DNA of 20,541 nt from positions 1-20,541 of the forward strand of contig CALEIM010000091.1 of the NCBI GenBank assembly GCA_937876395.1, in the 5' to 3' direction. A program made the translations under genes and the position numbers. This stretch comes from an uncultured Wenzhouxiangella sp. GTDB lineage: Bacteria; Pseudomonadota; Gammaproteobacteria; Xanthomonadales; Wenzhouxiangellaceae. Within the stretch, counting starts at the first letter, position 1. Each line of letters begins with the position of its first letter. Under the pieces are notes generated by a model. It saw nothing but the letters and a program-made list of their open reading frames with translations. It was not told the DNA's origin and did not search any database. This document shows positions 1 to 6,794 of this stretch, one piece after another.

Positions 1-2
1 AG

Positions 3-422
3 GCCGCTGTCAGCGACATGAGCCAACCCATGTCCGAAATCCAGGGCATCCTGGTCGATGCCATCGAGCGCGCCTTCAAGCACGAAAAAGACCCAACCGA
101 CGGCACCCCCTGGGCAGCACTATCCCCGGTCACCATCGCCCGGCGCGGCACCGGTGCCAGAAAACTGCAAGACTCCAGCAGCCTGGTCCAAAGCATCACC
201 GGCCATCACGACGCCACCAGCGCCGAAGCCGGAGTCGCCGAAAAATACGGCATCACCCACCAGAAAGGTGCCAGCAAAGGACAGTACGGCAAAACCTCCC
301 GAGACTCCCCCATCCCCTGGGGCGACATCCCCGCCAGGCCCTTCCTCGGCATCGGCGACAGCGACAAAAAAGAGATTCTCGACGTACTTTCCCGCTACAT
401 ATCCACCAGTTTTGCCCCCTGA
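3..422 (+). CDS. Phage virion morphogenesis / tail completion protein, 5' end missing
   Basis: The reading frame is open to the left window edge, with sense codons before the first ATG at 18, so the true start probably lies outside. The visible product (about 139 residues) has the pattern of the Mu gpG / P2 gpS virion-morphogenesis family: a short helix, a W-x-x-L-S-P-x-T-I-x-x-R block near residues 39-50, a following L...SSSLVQSI stretch, and the C-terminal motif IPARPFLGI. These proteins help complete or join phage tails. No other phage gene is seen to the right, so this is the last gene of a prophage lying further left, or an isolated remnant. The family call rests on motif recall. The gene does not show an internal stop or frameshift. 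Confidence 0.72.
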   Translation, partial: AAVSDMSQPMSEIQGILVDAIERAFKHEKDPTDGTPWAALSPVTIARRGTGARKLQDSSSLVQSITGHHDATSAEAGVAEKYGITHQKGASKGQYGKTSRDSPIPWGDIPARPFLGIGDSDKKEILDVLSRYISTSFAP

Positions 423-651
423 ATCGACCGGATTAGCTCAAATCCGTATCAAACCATCTGGTTTCCACAAACCATCCAAAACCGCCGCCAGCCCCTGATA
501 TCTATGCTTTCCCAAGCCTTACCACCCATCCCCTCAATATCTCAAACTAAATGGCCCCTCACAGTAGTTTCACTTTTCATGAAAATATGCGCATAATCCG
601 GCTACGATCAGTATCCGACCGATCGAACGTACACACCAACAGGAGGGCACG
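423..651. other. Intergenic spacer between phage gene and YegP-like gene
   Basis: These 229 bases hold no convincing gene. They are richer in A and T than the flanks. A small palindrome, AAACCA-TC-TGGTTT, lies at 451-464, and the octamer AAACCATC occurs at 451-458 and again at 470-477. The right half holds the likely promoter of the next gene. This spacer is the natural place to look for a prophage end, but I see no duplicated attachment core within the window. Confidence 0.4.
569..597 (+). promoter_or_regulatory. Candidate sigma70 promoter for the YegP-like gene
   Basis: TTCACT at 569-574 and CATAAT at 592-597 are separated by 17 bases. They match the -35 and -10 consensus at 4 and 5 of 6 positions. 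The implied transcript would start near 604, about 48 bases before the ATG at 652. This is inference from spacing and consensus only. Confidence 0.4.
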
Positions 652-987
652 ATGGCGGGAAAATTTGAAATCTACAAGGACAAGGCCGGCGAGTTCCGGT
701 TTCGACTCAAGGCCAGCAACGGCCAGAATATTCTCGGCAGCGAAGGCTATGTGAAGAAGGCCAGCTGCACCAACGGCATCGAGTCGGTGCGCAAGAATTC
801 CCAGCACGAAGACCGTTTCGAGGCCAAGCAGACCGCCTCGGGCCGCTGGACTTTCAATCTCAAGGCCACCAACGGCCAGGTGATTGGCACCAGCCAGGTC
901 TACAACTCGGAATCAGGTTGTCGCAACGGTATCAAGAGCGTGGCCAACAACGCCCCCGATGCCAAGGTTGATGATCAGACCGACTGA
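652..987 (+). CDS. YegP-like protein with two DUF1508 repeats
   Basis: The product is 111 residues and consists of two copies of the small DUF1508 (YegP) unit. The first covers about residues 4-48 (FEIYKDKAGEFRFRLKASNG ... C..GI.SV..N), the second about 52-100 (FEAKQTASGRWTFNLKATNG ... C.NGI.SV..N). The F-x-L-K-A-x-N-G-Q core and the later C-x-N-G-I-x-S-V motif are present in both. YegP-type proteins are small cytoplasmic proteins of unknown molecular function. The start is secure: an AGGAGGG ribosome site at 641-647 sits at good distance from ATG 652. The gene stands alone, transcribed away from the phage remnant. The family call is strong but no function can be assigned. Confidence 0.9.
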   Translation: MAGKFEIYKDKAGEFRFRLKASNGQNILGSEGYVKKASCTNGIESVRKNSQHEDRFEAKQTASGRWTFNLKATNGQVIGTSQVYNSESGCRNGIKSVANNAPDAKVDDQTD

Positions 988-1150
988 ACCCAACTGGCGC
1001 AGAAATTTCCGACACCAAACCGCTACGCGGCCCGGTATAGCAGCGTTTCCGCGGCGCGTGCTCGTTTTTTCAGTCCTCATATAGCGTGAGCTATGCTTCT
1101 GGTGGCATTGGTATGCACATGGCCTGACGGACCTGCGTGGAGTGATCGCG

Positions 1151-1903
1151 ATGGCTGACCGCCGATTGGTCGTTGATTACCCGGCCCTGCTGAAGCATCG
1201 AAACGAACTGCTGCAGCAGCGCCGGGAGCGCAGGCGGCGGCTGCTGATTGCCGTGCCCGCCGCCCTCGTTGTCGTTGCGCTGGCGGCATGGTGGAGCCTG
1301 CCGCTGGCATTCCTGCTGGCCGGTTTGGCCGGCCTGATCCTGTTTTTCCTCGCCTTGCCCGGAACAAGTTCAGTAGATCCCGGTGCCCTGGCGGGAGCGA
1401 CAGGTGAAGCCGCAGTTCTTGCGGTGCTCGAACAGCTTTCCGATGAGTTTCTGGTTCTTAACCGAGTCAAGCTGCCCGATGAAACGCTCAGCAACGGCGA
1501 GCGGGAGCTGGACTTCGTGGTCTCCGGGCCCAGCGGACTGTGGCTGATCGAGGTCAAGAATACGCCCGGCCATCTGCGCGTTGAGGCGGGTGAAAAATAC
1601 TGGCCTCTGGCGCGCCGTGCCGGCTGCAGCTCGCGCCCGAGCTGGAACGCCATGCCCAATCCGGCCCGTCAGGTGCACGGTCAGATTCAGGCCCTGGAGC
1701 GCTGGCTGCTCCGGCATGGAATCCACCAGCGACCGCGCGCCCTGATCGTGATGGCTCACCCCGAGGTATCGGTCGAAAATGGCCTTCAGGCCGAGCCGCC
1801 GGTACTGGTGCGCGACCAGTTGCTTGAACATCTGAGCGACGCGCCGCCGCGTCACTCAAATGTCGAATTGCGCCGGGCGCTGGGCGAACTGCGCGCCGCT
1901 TGA
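1151..1903 (+). CDS. Membrane-anchored NERD-domain (nuclease-related) protein
   Basis: From ATG 1151 the product is 250 residues. A basic stretch (QQRRERRRRLL, about residues 22-32) precedes two closely spaced hydrophobic segments at about 31-49 and 51-69, a probable membrane hairpin. The cytoplasmic part is a NERD domain: GATGEAAVLAVLEQL at 82-96, ELDFVVSGPSGLWLIEVKN at 119-137 with D121 and the E134-V-K136 pair expected of PD-(D/E)xK-like folds, and the NPxxQ motif at 170-174. NERD domains are predicted nucleases, sometimes linked to DNA processing or defence, but their substrates are mostly unknown. GGAG at 1139-1142 lies 8 bases before ATG 1151, which favours it over the in-frame GTG at 1142. 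The gene ends only 8 bases from the convergent yghU stop. Confidence 0.83.
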   Translation: MADRRLVVDYPALLKHRNELLQQRRERRRRLLIAVPAALVVVALAAWWSLPLAFLLAGLAGLILFFLALPGTSSVDPGALAGATGEAAVLAVLEQLSDEFLVLNRVKLPDETLSNGERELDFVVSGPSGLWLIEVKNTPGHLRVEAGEKYWPLARRAGCSSRPSWNAMPNPARQVHGQIQALERWLLRHGIHQRPRALIVMAHPEVSVENGLQAEPPVLVRDQLLEHLSDAPPRHSNVELRRALGELRAA

Positions 1904-1911
1904 GCGAGTTT

Positions 1912-2784
1912 TCAGGGAGTTTCGAGCTTGTCCTGGGTGCGCAGCTCGAAATCACTGGCATCGTGGCGTTCGCGGAGCTGGGTTTCGGGCTCACCGGTGG
2001 TTGAGTTGACCATCCGTCCGCGCTGGACGGCGGGCCGTTCATCGATTTTTCTTGCCCAGCGGATCAGATTTTCGTACTCGTGGGTCTGCAAAAACTCAGC
2101 CGCCTCGTAGACTCGGTTGAGCGCCAGGGCTCCGTACCAGGGCCAGATCGCCATATCGGCGATGCTGTAGTCATTGCCGGCAATGTACTCACGCTCGGCC
2201 AGGGCGCGATCGAGCACATCAAGCTGACGCTTGGCTTCCATCGCGTAGCGGTCGATGGCGTACTTGATCTTGACCGGTGCATAGTTGTAGAAATGGCCAA
2301 ATCCGCCGCCCAGCAGAGGGGCCGAACCCATCTGCCAGAACAGCCAGTTGAGCATTTCCGTGCGCGCGCGATCGTTGGCCGGCAGGAAGGAATCGAATTT
2401 TTCAGCCAGGTAGAGCAGTATTGAGCCTGACTCGAACACCCGCAGCGCCGGCTTGGTGCTGTGGTCGATCAGGGCCGGGATTTTCGAGTTAGGGTTGGCT
2501 GCGACAAATCCTGATGAAAACTGCTCGCCTTCGCCGATGCGGATCAGCCAGGCATCATATTCCGCCTCGGAAAAGCCCTTTTCCAGCAGCTCCTCGAACA
2601 AAATCGTGACCTTTACGCCGTTGGGCGTGGCCAGCGAGTAGAGCTGGTGCGGATGCCTGCCAACCGGCAACTCATGCTCGAAGCGAGCGCCGGCAAAGGG
2701 GCGGTTGATGCTGGCGAACTGACCGCCGTTGTCGTTCGCTTCCCACTGCCAGATTTTCGGCGGAGTGTAGTCTTGCTGACTCAT
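1912..2784 (-). CDS. yghU: YghU-type glutathione-dependent disulfide-bond oxidoreductase
   Basis: The 290-residue product is very similar along its length to E. coli YghU (288 residues), a glutathione-transferase-fold protein with disulfide-bond reductase activity that binds glutathione. Shared stretches recalled from the family include LPVGxHPxQLYSLxTPNGxKVTI, EYDAWLIRIGxGxQFSSGF, NPNSKIPAL, VFESGSILLYLAEKF, GGGFGHFYxYAPVKI and RHDASDFE near the end. An N-terminal thioredoxin-like domain (about 45-130) is followed by the helical GST C-domain (about 140-260). The start is supported by AGGAG about 10 bases upstream of the ATG. It is convergent with the NERD gene and divergent from pyk across 120 bases. 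It is soluble and cytoplasmic, with no signal peptide. Confidence 0.93.
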   Translation of the reverse strand: MSQQDYTPPKIWQWEANDNGGQFASINRPFAGARFEHELPVGRHPHQLYSLATPNGVKVTILFEELLEKGFSEAEYDAWLIRIGEGEQFSSGFVAANPNSKIPALIDHSTKPALRVFESGSILLYLAEKFDSFLPANDRARTEMLNWLFWQMGSAPLLGGGFGHFYNYAPVKIKYAIDRYAMEAKRQLDVLDRALAEREYIAGNDYSIADMAIWPWYGALALNRVYEAAEFLQTHEYENLIRWARKIDERPAVQRGRMVNSTTGEPETQLRERHDASDFELRTQDKLETP

Positions 2785-2904
2785 TCTTGATGCGCTCCTG
2801 AAGGGTTGAAGGGCGTTGTAACAATATGCGTGTGGTCGTTGGGTTACTCAATAGCAGCTCTTCCGTCATTAGAACGGAGCACGCTTGGGGTTACACTTGG
2901 CAGC

Positions 2905-4329
2905 ATGATTCGTCGAACCAAAATTGTTGCCACCCTGGGACCGGCTACCGATGAGCCGGACGTGCTCGAACGCATGCTGCTGGCCGGCTGTGACGTAGTG
3001 CGTGTCAATTTCTCGCACGGCGATGCCGAAACTCACGCCCGGCGCATTCGCATGGTGCGCGCAGCGGCTCGTGAACTCGATACCGACGTTGCCGTGATGG
3101 CCGATCTGGCCGGGCCGAAGATTCGCATCGACCGGTTCCGTGACGGTTCCGTCGAGCTTGAAGCCGGCCAGGCGTTTACGCTGTATGCCGAGGAAAATCC
3201 GCCGGTTGGCGACCAGCGGGGTGTCGGTGTGGCCTATCTGGGCCTGGTCGACGATGTGCGGCCTGGCTCCGAGCTGTTGCTTGACGACGGCCTCATGGCC
3301 CTGCGCGTCGAGCGCGTGGACGGTGGCCGGATCCACTGCACGGTACTGACCAGCGGACCTTTGTCTGACCGCAAGGGCCTGAACCTGCGCGGCGGCGGGC
3401 TTTCTGTGCCCGGCGTATCGGAGGCCGACGGCCGTGATATCGAGCGCGCCGCCGAATGGCAGGTGGACTATCTGGCGGTATCCTTTCCGCGTGGGCCTGA
3501 GGATATGCAGCGCGCCCGCGAACTGCTCCACGCAGCCGGCGGCCATGCCGGTCTGGTGTGCAAGATCGAACGCACCGAAGCGATTGAAAACCTGGAAGCC
3601 ATTATTGAAGCCTCCGATGCCGTGCTGGTTGCCCGCGGTGACCTTGGCGTGGAAATCGGCGATGAAGAGCTGCCGGGCCTGCAAAAGCGCATCATCACCG
3701 CTTCGCTGGCCGCCAACCGGCCGGTGATTACGGCCACCCAGATGATGCAGTCGATGGTGGAATCACCGGTGCCAACCCGTGCCGAAGTGCTGGACGTGGC
3801 CAACGCCGTGATCGACGGAACGGATGCCGTCATGCTGTCGGCTGAAACCGCAGTCGGACAGCATCCCGTGACCGTCATCGAAGCCATGCGCAGAGTTTGT
3901 CGTGGTGCTGAACGCCACGTTGATACGCACCTTCCCATGGGCCGCATCAACGTCCGCGCCGAGCGTATCGACCAGGCCGTGGCGATGGCCACGATGGTCA
4001 CCGTGCACAGCCTGCCGATCAAGGCCATCATTGCGCTGAGTGAATCCGGATCAACCGCCCAGTGGCTCAGCCGGGTACGCTCACCGGTGCCGATTATCGC
4101 CCTGTCCCCCAACCGCGCCAGCCTGCGCCGCATGCGCCTGTTTCAACACGTTCGCCCGCTGCTGTTCGTGCCCGAAGACATGCCCAACCCGCGCCTGGCC
4201 CGCTCGGCCATCGAACAGGTCAAACGCGCCGGTCTGATCGAAAAAGGCGACCGCATCGTCATGACCCTGGGCGATCAACAAGGCGTTATGGGCGGCACCA
4301 ACACCATGAAAGTGCTGACCGTGGAGTAA
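2905..4329 (+). CDS. pyk: Pyruvate kinase
   Basis: The enzyme converts phosphoenolpyruvate and ADP to pyruvate and ATP, the last step of glycolysis. The 474-residue product opens with RRTKIVATLGPATD and carries VNFSHG, DLAGPKIRI, the signature LVCKIERTEAI with the catalytic lysine, VARGDLGVEIG, ITATQMMQSM and DGTDAVMLSAETAVG. The small B domain lies between about residues 70 and 170, and the C-terminal regulatory domain covers about the last 120 residues. Length fits the bacterial norm of 470-480. I chose ATG 2905 because homology starts exactly there; an upstream in-frame TTG at 2806 would add 33 residues unlike the family. No good ribosome site precedes 2905. In related genomes pyk tends to lie next to the class I aldolase gene; here two genes intervene. 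Confidence 0.96.
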   Translation: MIRRTKIVATLGPATDEPDVLERMLLAGCDVVRVNFSHGDAETHARRIRMVRAAARELDTDVAVMADLAGPKIRIDRFRDGSVELEAGQAFTLYAEENPPVGDQRGVGVAYLGLVDDVRPGSELLLDDGLMALRVERVDGGRIHCTVLTSGPLSDRKGLNLRGGGLSVPGVSEADGRDIERAAEWQVDYLAVSFPRGPEDMQRARELLHAAGGHAGLVCKIERTEAIENLEAIIEASDAVLVARGDLGVEIGDEELPGLQKRIITASLAANRPVITATQMMQSMVESPVPTRAEVLDVANAVIDGTDAVMLSAETAVGQHPVTVIEAMRRVCRGAERHVDTHLPMGRINVRAERIDQAVAMATMVTVHSLPIKAIIALSESGSTAQWLSRVRSPVPIIALSPNRASLRRMRLFQHVRPLLFVPEDMPNPRLARSAIEQVKRAGLIEKGDRIVMTLGDQQGVMGGTNTMKVLTVE

Positions 4330-4453
4330 GCCCGGTCGGTTTAATCCACGATGAGGTCCGCCCGGCAAAGACCGGGGAAAGCCTGTCACACAAAAAGTCG
4401 TGAATATTTGTAAATGAACGATGGTGTCTTGGACGCCAGCGCTCGCCAATCGT
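4330..4453. other. Spacer downstream of pyk
   Basis: This is the first part of the 273-base gap between pyk and fic. A small stem CCCGG-CAAAGA-CCGGG lies at 4361-4376 but lacks a T run, so it is not a convincing intrinsic terminator. I see no gene here. From about 4454 the sequence becomes A/T-rich and filled with palindromes described separately. Confidence 0.35.
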
Positions 4454-4492
4454 CAACCAACTGCTAATTATGGCTAAATTAGCAGTTGGTTG
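4454..4492. repeat. Inverted repeat 1 upstream of fic, candidate operator
   Basis: Two perfectly complementary 16-base arms, CAACCAACTGCTAATT (4454-4469) and AATTAGCAGTTGGTTG (4477-4492), flank a 7-base spacer. A second, nested palindrome GCTAA-A-TTAGC sits at 4473-4483. The AACTGCTAATT core recurs in the next inverted repeat. Its size, A/T-rich core and position suggest a protein-binding site. The C-terminal winged helix of the downstream Fic protein is the obvious candidate ligand, but that is inference. Confidence 0.7.
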
Positions 4493-4515
4493 CCTTATTT
4501 GGCTATCGGCTAATT

Positions 4516-4544
4516 AACTGCTAATTTTGCAAAAATTAGCAGTT
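4516..4544. repeat. Inverted repeat 2 upstream of fic, candidate operator
   Basis: The arms AACTGCTAATTTT (4516-4528) and AAAATTAGCAGTT (4532-4544) are perfect complements around a 3-base loop. The core is the same as in inverted repeat 1, whose centre is about 57 bases upstream. One more loose GCTAATT half-site lies between them at 4509-4515. This repeat overlaps a possible -35 element, so binding here could block transcription of fic. Confidence 0.7.
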
Positions 4545-4555
4545 CGATGTAAATT
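4527..4555 (+). promoter_or_regulatory. Candidate fic promoter overlapping inverted repeat 2
   Basis: TTGCAA at 4527-4532 and TAAATT at 4550-4555, 17 bases apart, each match the sigma70 consensus at 4 of 6 positions. Transcription would begin near 4562, about 40 bases before the fic ATG. The -35 box lies inside inverted repeat 2. Confidence 0.35.
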
Positions 4556-4602
4556 GCCACCATTAGGCTATTTTCTCGATGTGCGCGAGGCGGTTCTGAA
4601 AC

Positions 4603-5949
4603 ATGCAAATTCCCTTGGCACCACCCAGTCTGGACCGACTGCTGGAAAACCTCGACCCGCAGCGATCTATGCGGCTGCTGGGCATGTCGCCTTTGCAGCA
4701 GGGGCGCTATCTGCACTGGGATGAGTTGCGACATCGACAGCCGCCTGACGGACTGGACCACGAAAGCTGGTGGGCCGGTATCAAAATGGCTCGCCAGGCC
4801 ATGATTCGATCCCTGCCGCTGGTTGACGAGCAGGAGCGACCGATTCAATTTGCTGTTCCGGACCCGGCGTTGCGGGCCTTGCATGAAATCGATCGCCACG
4901 CCGCCGGCAAGATCGCGATGGACAGTCCAGTCGTTTCTGGGGAAGATCGAAATCGGTATCTGGTCAGCTCGCTGATTGAGGAGGCGATAACTTCAAGTCA
5001 GCTTGAAGGGGCCTCGACTACCCGTGAGGCAGCCAAGGATTTGCTGCGCAGCGGGCGCAAACCGCGCGATCGCGGCGAACGCATGATCCTGAACAATTAT
5101 CAGGTGATGGATCTCGTTCGTCGCTTGACAGGCGAACCCTTTACGCCCGAACGAATCCTTGAGCTTCACCGGATCGTGACCGACGGCACGCTGGACGATC
5201 CGGGCGCGGCCGGTCGCTTTCGCCGATCCGATGAGCGCATTTCCGTCATGGATGCCACTTATACCGTGGTGCTGCATACGCCGCCGGGTGCTGTCAGCTT
5301 GCCTGATCGTCTGGACCGCCTGTGTGCTTTTGCCAACCAGACGGACCAGGATGAGCCTTTTGTTCATCCAGTTGTGCGTGCCATCCTGATTCATTTCATG
5401 CTCGGCTACGACCATCCCTTCGTTGATGGTAATGGTCGTACCGCTCGGGCCTTGTTCTATTGGAGCGTAGCGCGGTCAGGCTACTGGCTGATGGAGTATT
5501 TGTCGATTTCGCGCCTGCTGATGAAGGCGCCAGCGCAGTACGGACGTGCCTACCTGCATACTGAAACCGACGGCAACGATGCGACCTATTTCATTCTGTT
5601 TCATCTCGAAGTGATCCAGAAGGCAATCGACGCGCTGCATGGCTATCTCAAGCGCAAGATGCGCGAACAGGACAGCGCGGAAAGCTTGTTGCGTGAAGCG
5701 CCCGGCCTGGCCAATCAACTGAACCATCGCCAGGTTGCAGTGCTCAGTCATGCCTTGCGCCATCCAGGGCATGGCTATACCGTGCAGAGTCACAAGCACT
5801 CGCATCGGATTACGGCCCAGACAGCGCGGACTGATCTGGTGAAGTTGGCCAGGCTAGGCCTGCTTGAACAGCGCAAGCGCGGTCGGGCTTTCGTATTTCA
5901 TGCCCGGCAATATCTGAGCGAGCGGCTGCGTGCCGCCAGTAAATCTTGA
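4603..5949 (+). CDS. Fic-domain protein (class II, with C-terminal winged helix)
   Basis: Fic proteins usually transfer AMP or another nucleotide monophosphate from a nucleotide to a hydroxyl of a target protein. The 448-residue product has an N-terminal Fic_N-like region, the inhibitory-helix motif SSQLEG at 131-136 (form S/T-x-x-x-E-G), and the complete catalytic motif HPFVDGNGRTAR at 271-282 with the active His271. A winged helix-turn-helix covers about residues 375-440. The inhibitory glutamate before the Fic core marks class II, in which one protein carries both activity and inhibition, so no separate antitoxin gene is expected and none is seen. The start follows a weak GCGAGG site. Two large palindromes lie just upstream and suggest self-repression through the winged helix. 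It is convergent with the secreted gene at 5981, and its target is unknown. Confidence 0.92.
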   Translation: MQIPLAPPSLDRLLENLDPQRSMRLLGMSPLQQGRYLHWDELRHRQPPDGLDHESWWAGIKMARQAMIRSLPLVDEQERPIQFAVPDPALRALHEIDRHAAGKIAMDSPVVSGEDRNRYLVSSLIEEAITSSQLEGASTTREAAKDLLRSGRKPRDRGERMILNNYQVMDLVRRLTGEPFTPERILELHRIVTDGTLDDPGAAGRFRRSDERISVMDATYTVVLHTPPGAVSLPDRLDRLCAFANQTDQDEPFVHPVVRAILIHFMLGYDHPFVDGNGRTARALFYWSVARSGYWLMEYLSISRLLMKAPAQYGRAYLHTETDGNDATYFILFHLEVIQKAIDALHGYLKRKMREQDSAESLLREAPGLANQLNHRQVAVLSHALRHPGHGYTVQSHKHSHRITAQTARTDLVKLARLGLLEQRKRGRAFVFHARQYLSERLRAASKS

Positions 5950-5980
5950 TCCGCCCTGCTGAGTGCAGATCTAAGGAGTG

Positions 5981-6538
5981 TCAGTCCTCCCAGCCCCAGG
6001 GCGATGGTGGCGGCTCGATGGCTTCGGTCAAATCGAACTCAACGTGATAGTAGCGATCGGTTGCCTGACGGCGCACGTAGTACACAAAGCGCTCGCCCGG
6101 ATGGACCTCCATCAGCCAGACGTTCGGGTAGTTGTCGGCCAGGCTGTCGAGCGTTCGATCATCGGCCGGGAAAATCTGCGCATTGGCGCTGCCCCGGTTC
6201 GGTGAGATCCCACCGTACATGGTGACCTCTTCCGGACTGCCATCCCGGTGACGGTGATCGTGGCGCAGCTCGATGCGCTCACCCATGCGGGTCAAAACCC
6301 AGGTGCGGGACAGGTCCTCTCCGACCACGAACGGAATCCGAATCTGTTCGGGCGCGCAATCAAGCACATGCATACGCAGCCGCTCATCGTCCATGTCACC
6401 ATCCGGTGAGGCCAGCAAACGGCCCTCAAACGCCTTGCCACACAGAGTTTCCAGATTCGACCAGAACTCATCGGCCGGACCGGCAAACACCGCAGCCGGC
6501 AACAGCAGGCCGGCCATCAGCATCCATTTTCTGAACAT
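5981..6538 (-). CDS. Secreted protein of unknown function
   Basis: The 185-residue product begins with a clear Sec signal peptide: MFRK, a hydrophobic core, then cleavage probably after AVFA at residue 19. The mature part has two cysteines (C33 and C61) that could form one periplasmic disulfide. Readable stretches include RTWVLTRMGERIELRHDHRH, then YGGISPNRGSANAQIFPAD at about 108-126, and an aromatic-rich C-terminus ending PPPSPWGWED. I recall similar conserved hypothetical proteins in other proteobacteria but cannot name a family or function. The start is supported by AGAGGAG at 6548-6554 (reverse strand). It converges on fic with 31 bases between the stops, and diverges from the aldolase gene. 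Confidence 0.8.
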   Translation of the reverse strand: MFRKWMLMAGLLLPAAVFAGPADEFWSNLETLCGKAFEGRLLASPDGDMDDERLRMHVLDCAPEQIRIPFVVGEDLSRTWVLTRMGERIELRHDHRHRDGSPEEVTMYGGISPNRGSANAQIFPADDRTLDSLADNYPNVWLMEVHPGERFVYYVRRQATDRYYHVEFDLTEAIEPPPSPWGWED

Positions 6539-6794
6539 CGAAACTCACTCCTCTGGCTGTGATTGTCGTCAAGATTGTCGCGAATGCGTGATGCAGAATA
6601 GCGCATTGCGTTCTTCCAAGAAGCGGCGGGCCTTCCTCCACGCTGGTGGTGTGCTCATGGCCGTCGCTTTCCTAAGTTTGGTGGTGGGCGGACGGCGACC
6701 GGCGGGGCGGGTGAAACTGGCGCCGTTGCTGGCTACAATAGTGGACTGGCTTTTTTACCCACCCACCCATCAATCTGCGTAGCAGGGATCCGAA
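6539..6794. other. Divergent spacer between the secreted gene and fba
   Basis: The 256 bases separate two divergent genes and hold a likely aldolase promoter near the right end. A 63-codon open frame from 6591 to 6782 has no ribosome site and runs through the promoter, so I do not call it. A small ACCC tandem lies just before the aldolase start region. Confidence 0.4.
6711..6739 (+). promoter_or_regulatory. Candidate promoter of the aldolase gene
   Basis: GTGAAA at 6711-6716 and TACAAT at 6734-6739 are 17 bases apart; they match the sigma70 boxes at 4 and 5 of 6 positions. The context GGCTACAATAGTGG closely resembles CGCTACAATAGCGG before aceE, suggesting a shared lineage-specific promoter style. 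The leader would be about 50 bases. Confidence 0.5.

Noticed and set aside
58..498. A second, Pro/Ser/Ala-rich frame overlapping the phage gene
   Set aside because: It is an out-of-frame shadow of the phage gene with low-complexity composition and no ribosome site.
2806..2904. An upstream TTG start extending pyruvate kinase by 33 residues
   Set aside because: The extra residues do not resemble the family, and the conserved RRTKIVATLGPAT block begins right after ATG 2905.
4361..4376. A possible terminator hairpin after pyk
   Set aside because: The 5-base stem has no T run, so it is not convincing as an intrinsic terminator.
4454..4544. The fic palindromes as a CRISPR or transposon end
   Set aside because: There are only two palindromes, with no regular spacers, no transposase nearby and no target duplication; operator sites fit better.
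6591..6782. A 63-codon frame with a hydrophobic segment before the aldolase gene
   Set aside because: No ribosome site, and it runs through the likely fba promoter; the composition does not look coding.
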